Positions 7,755 through 15,520 of a stretch of DNA of 54,687 nucleotides are shown here, piece after piece (position 1 is the stretch's first letter; each line of letters starts with the position of its first letter). This stretch comes from Planctomycetota bacterium. GTDB taxonomy: Bacteria > Planctomycetota > Phycisphaerae > Phycisphaerales > SM1A02. The position numbers and the translations under genes were made by a program. The stretch is taken from positions 1 to 54,687 of the forward strand of contig JAQCEQ010000018.1 of assembly GCA_027618565.1 (NCBI GenBank). The letters run 5' to 3'. Under the pieces are notes generated by a model, which made no database searches, was not told the origin of the DNA, and worked only from the letters and a program-made list of their open reading frames with translations.

Positions 7755-8930
7755 GTGCGTTGGTTGCTTGTTGCCATCTTCCTGTGCACCCTGCCAGACG
7801 CAGTCGTGGTCCCCGCCCTCAAGGAGTTGGTGGTGGACAAATACAACGCCACGCCGGTGGCGGCGCAGGCATTCCTTGCGGTGAACCTCGTCGGGTTCCT
7901 CGTCGCAGCGCCATTGGCGTCTTGGTTGCGGCGTCGCTGGTCACCCGCACGCGTGATCGTGGTCGGGGCGCTGCTGGATGCGGCACTCCTTGCCCTGCTC
8001 TCGGCTCCGATTGGATTGGCCTGGACGATCTCGATCCGAGCCCTCGAGGGACTCCCAGACGCGCTGGTCTTTGGGGAGCTCTTTGCCCTCGTAGGAGCCG
8101 TTGAGGACCCACGCCTGAGGGTACGGCGCTACGGGGTGGCCTCGACCACGCTCATGCTCAGCATCGGCTTGGGCATCGTCGCCGGCGGAGCGATGGCGCG
8201 GGGCACGGATCCGACCAACGTGTATTGGTTTGGTGCGATGGCCAACATCGCGGCGGCCGTGTTCGTGAGGTCGCTGGCCGCCACGGCGCTTCCCCAACGC
8301 GATATCCCTCTGGAGCCGGCGGAATCGCCAGCGGCAAGCACCACGAGCGTTCCGCGTCCGCTCTGGCCAGCGCTGGTGATGGCTTTCGCGGATCGAGCGA
8401 CCGGCGGCTCGTTGACCAGCGTGCTTCCGCTCCTGCTTGGGAGAATCCTGGGCGCCGACGCCGGCGAGCGTGGTTGGATGGTGGGGCTTCCCGTGATCTT
8501 GATGGCGCTCGGTGCGGGACTGGCTGCGATGGTCGCGGCTCGCGCGGGCGTCCGGGTCACTCGCCACGCGGGTGCCGCGATCTACGCCCTGGCACTCATC
8601 GCAATCGCGGTCGTCCCGCCGGAGCGCCCGTTGCTGGTCGTGTTGCTCGTGGTGGCTGGTTGCGCTGGGAGCGTGCTGCTGCCGACCTCACTTGCGATCG
8701 CGGCTCGGTCCCGGCGCGGCTGCACCGCACTCACGGCGTTTGCCGCCGCGGGCGGCGTCGGGCAGTCCGTCGGACTGCTGGTCCCGCTCTTGCTCTTCGC
8801 CGGAATCCAGCCGGGCACGGACGGCGAACGCGGCCTCTTGGCAGGGTTCGGCTGCCTCCACCTGGCCTCCACCGTGGTTACCTCCGGTGCGTCGTGGGTG
8901 GGAGCCTGGCGGCAGCGCTCAGTTGCATGA
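7755..8930 (+). CDS. Major facilitator superfamily transporter
   Basis: This 391-residue, very hydrophobic protein has about 11-12 predicted membrane helices, the size of an MFS carrier. A basic loop after helix 2 ([21 protein letters not shown]) corresponds to the MFS motif A position between helices 2 and 3. A central polar linker (about 180-200) separates two six-helix halves. Helices such as [20 protein letters not shown] and [19 protein letters not shown] are Gly/Ala-rich, as in drug or metabolite exporters. The start is GTG at 7755, divergent from scoA by 48 nt. The 3' end overlaps the convergent sigma-factor gene by 12 nt. The substrate cannot be told. Confidence 0.85.
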   Translation: MRWLLVAIFLCTLPDAVVVPALKELVVDKYNATPVAAQAFLAVNLVGFLVAAPLASWLRRRWSPARVIVVGALLDAALLALLSAPIGLAWTISIRALEGLPDALVFGELFALVGAVEDPRLRVRRYGVASTTLMLSIGLGIVAGGAMARGTDPTNVYWFGAMANIAAAVFVRSLAATALPQRDIPLEPAESPAASTTSVPRPLWPALVMAFADRATGGSLTSVLPLLLGRILGADAGERGWMVGLPVILMALGAGLAAMVAARAGVRVTRHAGAAIYALALIAIAVVPPERPLLVVLLVVAGCAGSVLLPTSLAIAARSRRGCTALTAFAAAGGVGQSVGLLVPLLLFAGIQPGTDGERGLLAGFGCLHLASTVVTSGASWVGAWRQRSVA

Positions 8931-9935
8931 ACCGCCCGCTGCGGAGGATTCTTCGCGGCTTCCCAGGAGCGAGCGCAGTTTCGCGAGCGCATGGTTCTGC
9001 ACCTGGCGAACCCGTTCCTTGGTCAGGCCAAGCCTTCGGCCGACCTCCTCCAGGGTGGGGGAGTCGTCGTTCAGGTGGGCCGTGAAGCCAAATCGATTCT
9101 CGATGACCGAATGCTCGACAGGGCTGAGGGCTGCGGCATTGGTGGATAGGAGTTCGCGAAGTTCCACGATGGTGCTTCCATCGGTCACCGCCGAACCCGC
9201 CCGTGGATCCACCGCGTTTCCGATCTCCAGCTCCGGGTCGTACGCCAGCGAGTAGCGCTGCCGGTACTTCGTGCTATTGATCCCCGCCCGGCTGAACGCC
9301 TTCAGGATGGCGCGGCACGCGTAGGTGCTGAACTTGAAGCCTCGCTCGCAGTCAAACTTGTCCACGCTGCGCATGAGCGCCATGTTTCCCTCGCCAATGA
9401 GGTCGGCGAACTCCATGTCGTCGGCGCGCACGCGTCGGGCCATCGCCAGGACAAGCGCCACATTGGACTCGGCGATCTGGAATCGAAGCTGCACCGCACG
9501 GTCGCGCCAGTGCAGCGCCTCCACCAGCACCGCCGTGGTGGGCTCCTTGCCGCGGAGTTGGCGATGAAGGCGCTCCATCCGATAGCGTGAGTAATTCATC
9601 TGCCGGAAGAGGGTCACTTCCTCGCGGCCCGTCAACGGCTTTGTCTGGCGGAATCGAGCATCCCGCGTGGTGTGTGCGCTCAGGTCTTCCACCAGGGGCC
9701 GATACCACGAGACATCCGCCGCCTGGATATCGGGAGCGTCATCGAAGAGGCGCTTCTCCGCGCCCCGCTTCCGGAATTCAGGGCTGTCCACGAAGGGGGT
9801 CGATCGGGCCAACAGGGCGATGGCCTTGTCGCGCGCCTGGCGGGTGAGTCGCGCCGAGACCTTGCGCGCGCGTCCACGCCGAACTGGCGCGGGCGCTCGA
9901 GTGGGCACCAATTCGCTGAGGATTGGGTCAAACAT
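8919..9935 (-). CDS. Sigma-70 family RNA polymerase sigma factor, divergent
   Basis: I use the ATG at 9935 (MFDPILSELVP), giving 338 residues; a longer frame to 10004 adds an arginine/proline-rich stretch unlikely to be translated. Region 2 is clear: VALVLAMARRVRADDMEFAD, LIGEGNMALMRSVDKFDCER, GFKFSTYACRAILKAFSR. Region 4 is a helix-turn-helix: TLEEVGRRLGLTKERVRQVQ followed by NHALAKLRSLL. It is therefore a primary/RpoS-like group factor, not ECF. Two things are odd. The usual WWIRQ tryptophans of region 2.3/2.4 are replaced by CRAILKA, and region 3 is very short, with only about 65 residues between regions 2 and 4. An N-terminal region of about 110 residues has no clear 1.1 domain. Promoter preference may therefore differ from the housekeeping factor. 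Confidence 0.9.
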   Translation of the reverse strand: MFDPILSELVPTRAPAPVRRGRARKVSARLTRQARDKAIALLARSTPFVDSPEFRKRGAEKRLFDDAPDIQAADVSWYRPLVEDLSAHTTRDARFRQTKPLTGREEVTLFRQMNYSRYRMERLHRQLRGKEPTTAVLVEALHWRDRAVQLRFQIAESNVALVLAMARRVRADDMEFADLIGEGNMALMRSVDKFDCERGFKFSTYACRAILKAFSRAGINSTKYRQRYSLAYDPELEIGNAVDPRAGSAVTDGSTIVELRELLSTNAAALSPVEHSVIENRFGFTAHLNDDSPTLEEVGRRLGLTKERVRQVQNHALAKLRSLLGSREESSAAGGSCN

Positions 9936-10145
9936 CGGTGGGTCTTCAGGCGGGTGGAGTCGATGGAGAACGCGGGGTTGCCGCACGTGGGACGCCGGGC
10001 GCACCTCGACCAGTCATCGCGCGATGCGCAGGCGCTCCGTTGGATGTCCGTAGCAAGGAATCTGCTGGCAGAAACCTCCTTGAAATACGGACGGACGCGA
10101 CGGAACTGTTCGCTCCGCGACCGGAATTTGCGACGACAAATCAAC

Positions 10146-10174
10146 AAAAAATCGCCCTCCACTCTCCGGAGGGC
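10146..10174 (-). terminator. Intrinsic terminator after ndk
   Basis: On the minus strand GCCCTCC (10174-10168) pairs with GGAGGGC (10160-10154) around a 7-nt loop, followed by GATTTTTTG. The hairpin lies about 43 nt past the ndk stop. The 5' leader of the sigma-factor gene lies beyond it. Confidence 0.85.
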
Positions 10175-10216
10175 TGTCCAGTGCCATGAGTCGGGTGGAG
10201 TGCCCGCTCGGAGCGA

Positions 10217-10687
10217 TTACTCTGCGGTGCCGGAGGACAGGTCGTAGACCCACCCCTCGATCATCCGGGTCCAGGGGACCAGTTCGCCCGGAGCGAAGAA
10301 AAGCCCCAGTTCCTTGTGGGCGGCCTCGGTGCTGTCGGAACCGTGGATCAGGTTGAAGGCGTTGGAGACCCCAAAGTCTCCCCGAATCGTGCCAGGCGCC
10401 GCCTTGGAGCCAAAAGTTGCCCCCATCAGGTTTCGGGCGATGGCGATCGCCCCCACGCCTCGTACCGCCATGACCACCACCGGGCTGCTGGTCATGAATG
10501 CCAAGAGGCCGTCGTAGAACGGCTTGCCCGCATGGGGGGCGTAGTGCCTCTCGGCGGTCGCGCGCGGGATCTGCATGAGCTTCATGCCGACGATCTGGAG
10601 ACCCTTCTCCTCGAACCGGGTGACGACGCGACCAACGACCCCGCGCTGGACGGCGTCGGGCTTCAGAATGATCAGTGTGGTCTCCAT
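10217..10687 (-). CDS. ndk: Nucleoside-diphosphate kinase
   Basis: This 156-residue protein is a full-length Ndk, which balances NTP and dNTP pools by phosphate transfer through a phosphohistidine. It starts METTLIILKPDAVQRGVVG, the canonical N-terminus with the KPDAV motif. The active-site segment reads FNLIHGSDSTEAAHKELGLFF, matching the NxxHGSDS consensus with the catalytic His. TIRGDFG also matches the family. The sequence ends with a short extra tail (WVYDLSSGTAE). It is transcribed alone, with its own terminator downstream and the divergent topoisomerase VI operon upstream (103 nt between starts). Confidence 0.97.
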   Translation of the reverse strand: METTLIILKPDAVQRGVVGRVVTRFEEKGLQIVGMKLMQIPRATAERHYAPHAGKPFYDGLLAFMTSSPVVVMAVRGVGAIAIARNLMGATFGSKAAPGTIRGDFGVSNAFNLIHGSDSTEAAHKELGLFFAPGELVPWTRMIEGWVYDLSSGTAE

Positions 10688-10790
10688 GCGGGCGGAAAGG
10701 CTAGCAGAGTTTTCTCACGGATGCCGGGGTGCGAAACGGCTCCCGCGCCGCGAATCACCCGATAATCCCCTATAAGTCAGGGGTCGCCTG

Positions 10791-12980
10791 ATGTCGGGAC
10801 GGATCCCGCAACGCGGCATGGACGCAGCCATGGGTACAGTCGCCAGTTCGCTTCAACTTGGTTCGGTACGGCCGGTCGCGGCGCCGCCTGCGCCCACAGC
10901 GCCGGAACAGGAACGGCGCACGCCGATGACTCCGCACGATCCCAAGCCATCCAAGCCGCCCAAGCCATCCAAGCCAGCGGCGACTTCGAAGCCTGATCCA
11001 TCGGGTGTCGCCGGGACCAGCGCCGCGGCGAAAGGCGGGGGGAGGAAGGGATCCGCTGGGACTCGTGCCACTGCGGAGGAGATGGCTTCGCGGCAACGCG
11101 ACATCTCCGTCAGCGAGTTCTTTGCCAAAAACAGGCACCTGCTCGGCTTCGACAATCCCCGCAAGGCGCTCCTGACCAGCGTCAAGGAGGCGGTGGACAA
11201 TGCTTTGGATGCCTGCGAGGAAGGCGGCATCCTTCCCGACATCACAGTCGTCATCGAAGACCTCCAGCCAGACCGGCCTGCGTCGGCGAAGAGTTCGCGC
11301 TACCGCGTGACGGTCGTCGACAACGGTCCGGGAATCGTCCGCAAGCAAGTGGAGAACATCTTTGGTCGACTGCTCTACGGTTCCAAGTTCCATCGGCTCA
11401 AGATGAGCCGGGGGCAGCAGGGGATCGGCATCTCCGCCGCGGGCATGTACGGCCTCATCACGACCGGCCGTCCGATGGTGATCCACACGCGCCCAAGCAC
11501 CAGGGCCGCGGCGCACCACATCGAGCTGGCGATGAATACCAAGACCAACCGCGCGGAGGTCACGGTGGACATCGAGACGCCGGACTTCCCGCCGCAGCGC
11601 CTGCGTGACCTCACGCCCGGCACTCGCGCCATCGAGGAGATGCTCTCGGAGGACTGCTACCGAACCGGCACAAGCGTCTCCATTGAGATGGAGGGTCGAT
11701 ACCAGCGCGGCCGCGGTTCCGTGGACGAGTTCCTGGAATTGACGGCGATCGCCAACCCGCACGCGCGGATCACCTGGGTGGCGCCCACTCGGGAGGCCAG
11801 TGTGGAGGATGAACTCCTTCCGGTGAAGGCCCAGTCAGCCAGCAGCGCCTCGCCCGCGGCATCGCCGGTGGAGACCACCGAGGTCAGCGGCGTGGTCATC
11901 TTTCCGCGCGGCGTGGAAGAGCTCCCCGCGGAGCCCATGGAGATCCAGCCGCACCCGAAGGGGATCGAACTTGGGACGCTGCTGCAGATGGTCAAGGACT
12001 ACGCCGCCACCGAAAAGGGCGGCACGCTCTTCCAGTTCCTGCAGGATCGATTCTGCCGCGTTTCGGCCACCACCGCGGCCTCGATGTGCAAGGCGGCGGG
12101 GGTGACGAGCCGCACCAGGGCGCGCGATGTGGAAGCGCCAGAAGTGGAACGGCTCTTTACGTCGTTCGAGAACATTCGCCTCGGGCCGCCGCCCACCGAC
12201 TGCCTCGCTCCCATCGGCGTGCGGCAACTCCTCGCCGGCATGCTCAAGGGCGTGCGCGCGGAGTTCTATGCCGCCAGCTCCCGTGACCCGTCCATTTACC
12301 GTGGTCGGCCCTTCCAGATCGAGGCGGCGATCGCCTTTGGCGGGGACCTCCCGGCTGACGACTCGGCGCGCGTCATTCGATTCGCCAACCGCGTGCCGCT
12401 GCTCTTCCAGCAGTCGGCGTGCAGCAGTTACAAGGCGGTGGCGGAAACCAGCTGGAAGAACTACGGGCTGCAGCAGCCGCGCGGTGGAGGCCCCGTCGGC
12501 CCCCTCGTCGTGATGATCCACATGGCCAGCGTGTGGGTGCCCTTCACCAGCGAGAGCAAGGAAGCCATCGCCGACTACGACGAGATCCGCAAGGAGATGC
12601 GCCTGGCGCTCATGGAGTGCGGGCGCAAGCTGGGCTCGTACCTCAAGCGACGGCAGCGCATGCGCCGCGAGGGCGAGCGCCGAGATGTCTTTGAGCGCTA
12701 CATCGGCGAGATCTCGCGCAGCCTCCACGGCCTGGTCGGTGCGGACCCCAAGAAGGTCTATGAGTCGCTGCTCAGGCAGGCCCGGTCACGCACCGCGGTC
12801 GCCGACGATGTCCTTGATGAGGACGGCAAGGTGGTGCGCCAGGAACCCGACGACATCGAGGGAGTGATGGTCGTGGACCGGACCCCGGACATCGCGCCGA
12901 GGGCGGCGGGGGGGCGACCGGACACTCGCCCCGCGAAGCCGTCGGACGACGGTGACCTGTTTGATGGCGTGGGCAAGTGA
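10791..12980 (+). CDS. top6B: DNA topoisomerase VI subunit B (ATPase)
   Basis: This 729-residue GHKL ATPase is subunit B of the type IIB topoisomerase that passes one duplex through another. Bergerat-fold motifs are plain: the N box SVKEAVDNALDACEE (about 130-144), VVDNGPGI (about 175-182) and SRGQQGIGISAAGMYG (about 206-221). Subunit-B-specific blocks follow: LLYGSKFHRLKMSRG, the H2tH/transducer part with RFANRVPLLFQQ, and MASVWVPFTSESKEAIADYD, whose Lys contacts ATP. It is longer than archaeal forms (about 530 residues) because of a Pro/Lys/Ala-rich N-terminal tail of about 95 residues, an insertion near 330-355 and an acidic C-terminal tail. The ATG at 10926 (MTPHDPKP) is an alternative start. 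It overlaps or abuts subunit A downstream. Confidence 0.95.
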   Translation: MSGRIPQRGMDAAMGTVASSLQLGSVRPVAAPPAPTAPEQERRTPMTPHDPKPSKPPKPSKPAATSKPDPSGVAGTSAAAKGGGRKGSAGTRATAEEMASRQRDISVSEFFAKNRHLLGFDNPRKALLTSVKEAVDNALDACEEGGILPDITVVIEDLQPDRPASAKSSRYRVTVVDNGPGIVRKQVENIFGRLLYGSKFHRLKMSRGQQGIGISAAGMYGLITTGRPMVIHTRPSTRAAAHHIELAMNTKTNRAEVTVDIETPDFPPQRLRDLTPGTRAIEEMLSEDCYRTGTSVSIEMEGRYQRGRGSVDEFLELTAIANPHARITWVAPTREASVEDELLPVKAQSASSASPAASPVETTEVSGVVIFPRGVEELPAEPMEIQPHPKGIELGTLLQMVKDYAATEKGGTLFQFLQDRFCRVSATTAASMCKAAGVTSRTRARDVEAPEVERLFTSFENIRLGPPPTDCLAPIGVRQLLAGMLKGVRAEFYAASSRDPSIYRGRPFQIEAAIAFGGDLPADDSARVIRFANRVPLLFQQSACSSYKAVAETSWKNYGLQQPRGGGPVGPLVVMIHMASVWVPFTSESKEAIADYDEIRKEMRLALMECGRKLGSYLKRRQRMRREGERRDVFERYIGEISRSLHGLVGADPKKVYESLLRQARSRTAVADDVLDEDGKVVRQEPDDIEGVMVVDRTPDIAPRAAGGRPDTRPAKPSDDGDLFDGVGK

Positions 12981-13012
12981 TCCCTGGGCACGCAGGAGAG
13001 GACGAGCAACAC

Positions 13013-14155
13013 ATGGCGACCAAGAAAACCACGGCCATCGGCGGAAAGCAGGCCTCCAAGGCGGAGCGAGATCGCAAGACGCTGGCCAAGATCGTCGATA
13101 TGGCGGGGGGCGTCGCCTCCACGGCGCTCCAAGGGGCGGAACCCACGCTCCAGGTGCCGTCGCGCACCCGCACCAACACCCTGTGGAACAAGAAGCGTGG
13201 CATTCTCCAGATGGGGGACGCCTGCCAAGAGCGCCAACTCTTCAACCTCGGACAGGCGAAGGGATTCATGCAGTCGCTCCTGCATTCGGAATCGATCAAG
13301 TCGCTCATCGAGGCACAGAAGACGCTCTCCTTGCGCGGCATGTTCTACAAGGGTCTTCACACGGTGGCCGGCACCAAGGAGAAGACCTTCACTGACCAGT
13401 CGGAGTCCGACGGGATTCTGGAAGACCTGGAGGTCTCGCTCAGCGCGCTGCGCGAGGAACTCCACATCTTCGCCAAGAAGGCTGGCACGATCGTGGGCAA
13501 CATCACGCTCATCGACTCCGGCGACGAGATCGACTGCCGGCACATGGGTTCCGGCGGCTACGCCATCCCGTCGATCGTGGAGCCGGATGTCATTCAGTTC
13601 AAGAAGTGCGAGGCCAAGTTCATCCTCCACGTGGAGAAGAACACCGTCTGGAGCCGCTTCAACGAGGACCGGTTCTGGGAGAAGCACAATTGCATCCTGA
13701 CCGAGGGCGGCGGGCAGCCGCCGCGCGGGGTGCGCCGGATGCTGCGGCGGCTCCACGAGGAGCTGAAGCTCCCCGTCTACTGCCTCCTGGACTGCGACCC
13801 ATGGGGGCATTACATCTACTCCGTCCTCAAGCAGGGATCCATCTCCCTGGCCTTTGAGAGTGAGCGCCTGGCGATTCCCGACGCCAAGTTCCTGGGCATC
13901 CGTGCGCGCGACTATGTCGACTGCGAACTCTCCGACGATGTGCAAATCGCGCTGACCGACACCGACATCAAGCGAGCCAAGGAGATCATGGGGTACCCGT
14001 GGTTCGCCGACCACAAGGGGTGGCAGCGCGAGATCGCGGGGCTCCTCAAGAACGGATTCAAGATGGAGGTGGAGTCGCTCATCACCAAGGACATCTCCTA
14101 TGTGACGGAGCAGTATGTGCCGGAGCGCCTCAAGAAGAAGGATTGGCTCGAGTAG
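13013..14155 (+). CDS. top6A: DNA topoisomerase VI subunit A (Spo11-like)
   Basis: I use the ATG at 13013 (MATKKTTAIGGKQ), preceded by GAGAGGA about 10 nt upstream, giving 380 residues. A GTG at 12977 overlapping the subunit B stop is possible. Subunit A makes the double-strand break. The winged-helix CAP domain contains SLRGMFYKG, where Tyr112 aligns with the catalytic Tyr of the Spo11/TopVIA motif RD(I/L)(F/Y)Y. The Toprim domain has the acidic residues FILHVEKNTVWSRF (Glu208) and LLDCDPWGHYIYS (Asp260, Asp262). Both the catalytic tyrosine and metal ligands are thus present, so the enzyme should be active. Together with subunit B it forms an A2B2 heterotetramer. The type is common in archaea and scattered in bacteria. 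Confidence 0.95.
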   Translation: MATKKTTAIGGKQASKAERDRKTLAKIVDMAGGVASTALQGAEPTLQVPSRTRTNTLWNKKRGILQMGDACQERQLFNLGQAKGFMQSLLHSESIKSLIEAQKTLSLRGMFYKGLHTVAGTKEKTFTDQSESDGILEDLEVSLSALREELHIFAKKAGTIVGNITLIDSGDEIDCRHMGSGGYAIPSIVEPDVIQFKKCEAKFILHVEKNTVWSRFNEDRFWEKHNCILTEGGGQPPRGVRRMLRRLHEELKLPVYCLLDCDPWGHYIYSVLKQGSISLAFESERLAIPDAKFLGIRARDYVDCELSDDVQIALTDTDIKRAKEIMGYPWFADHKGWQREIAGLLKNGFKMEVESLITKDISYVTEQYVPERLKKKDWLE

Positions 14156-14191
14156 CACCCGGCCGGACACGGCGGACTGACGACCCCGTGT

Positions 14192-15022
14192 TCACTTGCC
14201 AGCATCCGGCGCATCCAGCGGGATCCACAGGACGAAGTCGCAGCCCAACCCTGGCGTGGAGTGAACCTCAAGAGTGCCTCCGTGCTCGGTGGCGATGCGT
14301 CTCGCCGTGGGGAGCCCCAGCCCCGAGCCGGAGCGCTTGGAGGTGACATAGGGCCGGAAGATTTCCGCGACCAGCGCGGGGTCGATGCCTGGCCCGGTGT
14401 CGATGACGTGCATTCGCGTCCACCGGGTCGAGTCCGCTGGTTCCAGCTTCAGGATCAGCTCCCTCGAGCGCGGGGCCCTTGCAGCCTCCTCGAGCGCTGG
14501 AGGTGGCCCCATCGCTTGCAGGGCGTTCACCACCAAGTTGAGGAGCGCCTGCTTGAGGAGCCCGGCATCGAGGTTCCCGGCGATCGGCTCCTTCGGCAGG
14601 TCCACCCGCATCTGGACGCCGGCGCGCTCGCACTGGGGGTGGACAAAGTCAGCGAGCTCATCGATGAGCGTGCGAAGGTCGGTCTCCGTTCGGTCCACCA
14701 CCATGCGCCCGGCGTATCGCAAGAAATCCTCCAGGATCTCCTTGAGCCGGTTGGACTCCCGAGTGAGCGTGTCCACCCGGCGGGTGAGCGATCCGCCCCG
14801 GTCCTCCGGCAGCTCCAGATCCAGGATCTCCTCGCGCAGCAGCTGGGCGTTGAGGACCAAGGTCGAGAGCGGGTTCTTGATCTCGTGCGCGAGCCCGGCC
14901 CCCAGCGCCGTGAGGTTGGCCACCAATTCGGCGCCGTCACGGTCTGATGGCGACGATCCCGTAGACGCACCGGCGTGCGACGGCTCAGGTGTGGAGTGTC
15001 TCGTAAGGCCGCCGTCGGTCAC
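14192..15022 (-). CDS. Sensor-less histidine kinase
   Basis: This 276-residue protein consists of little more than HisKA and HATPase_c domains. H box: GLAHEIKNPLSTLVLNAQLL with the phospho-accepting His46. N box: QALLNLVVNALQAMG. G1: HVIDTGPGID. F/G2: SKRSGSGLGLPTARRI. There is no transmembrane segment, PAS or GAF domain; the first 30 residues are polar. It is therefore soluble and would need a partner or an unseen input. This NtrB/AtoS-like core usually works with a response regulator, but none is adjacent. The GTG start lies 6 nt after the cold-shock gene stop, so the two are likely co-transcribed. The convergent topoisomerase operon ends 36 nt away. Confidence 0.92.
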   Translation of the reverse strand: MTDGGLTRHSTPEPSHAGASTGSSPSDRDGAELVANLTALGAGLAHEIKNPLSTLVLNAQLLREEILDLELPEDRGGSLTRRVDTLTRESNRLKEILEDFLRYAGRMVVDRTETDLRTLIDELADFVHPQCERAGVQMRVDLPKEPIAGNLDAGLLKQALLNLVVNALQAMGPPPALEEAARAPRSRELILKLEPADSTRWTRMHVIDTGPGIDPALVAEIFRPYVTSKRSGSGLGLPTARRIATEHGGTLEVHSTPGLGCDFVLWIPLDAPDAGK

Positions 15023-15028
15023 GCGGGC

Positions 15029-15283
15029 TCAGCTGTGCGTTGGCGTGGTCGCCCGAACAAGGCTTCGCGCCGCGGTTGCCGCCCAGCCCTTGGAACCCTT
15101 CTCGGCGGAGTACATGATGCGTTCACCGTCCTTGAAGGTCCGGAAACCGGCATCTTGCTCGATCACGCTGAAGTGAACAAAAATGTCCTGCCCTTCCGGA
15201 CCGATGATGAACCCGAACCCCTTTCGCGCGTCGAACCACTTGACGGTGCCTTCCTTGCTCTCGATGCGCGTCTGCTCCGACAT
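15029..15283 (-). CDS. Cold-shock domain protein
   Basis: This 84-residue single cold-shock domain protein has RNP1 KGFGFI and RNP2 DIFVHFS plus the typical GTVKWFDARKGFG start and a C-terminal segment GSKGWAATAARSL. Such proteins bind single-stranded RNA or DNA and act as RNA chaperones. The ATG at 15283 has GGAGA 7 nt upstream, better than the longer frame that reaches 15391. Compared with the usual 65-70 residues there is a short extra N-terminal tail (MSEQTRIESKE) and a short C-terminal one. It is the first gene of a probable two-gene operon with the histidine kinase. Confidence 0.95.
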   Translation of the reverse strand: MSEQTRIESKEGTVKWFDARKGFGFIIGPEGQDIFVHFSVIEQDAGFRTFKDGERIMYSAEKGSKGWAATAARSLVRATTPTHS

Positions 15284-15452
15284 TCGTGTGTCTCCGACAG
15301 GGGCCAAACCTCGTGCGATGGGAAGCGCTCCCAACCCACGACCCCAAGAACGGGGCATCTGTATTGTGCGCCAAGATCGTGAAGTCTGCAAGGGAGGCGA
15401 CAGAATTGGTTACCGGAAGTTGCAGACCTGTCACTTGGTGGTCGGTAACGAC

Positions 15453-15480
15453 AAAAAAGGGGGCGGCCGGAGCCGCCCCC
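15453..15480 (-). terminator. Intrinsic terminator after pnp
   Basis: On the minus strand GGGGGCGGC (15480-15472) pairs with GCCGCCCCC (15467-15459) around a 4-nt loop and is followed by six T. It lies about 40 nt past the pnp stop and separates pnp from the cold-shock operon. Confidence 0.93.
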
Positions 15481-15520
15481 GAGGGGGTCATTGGGGGTCA
15501 CGTCCCTACCGAGAAGCAGG

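Noticed and set aside
12758-14170. 470-codon minus-strand frame opposite topoisomerase VI subunit A
   Set aside because: Antisense of a gene with intact catalytic residues; the composition is that of a reverse-complement shadow.
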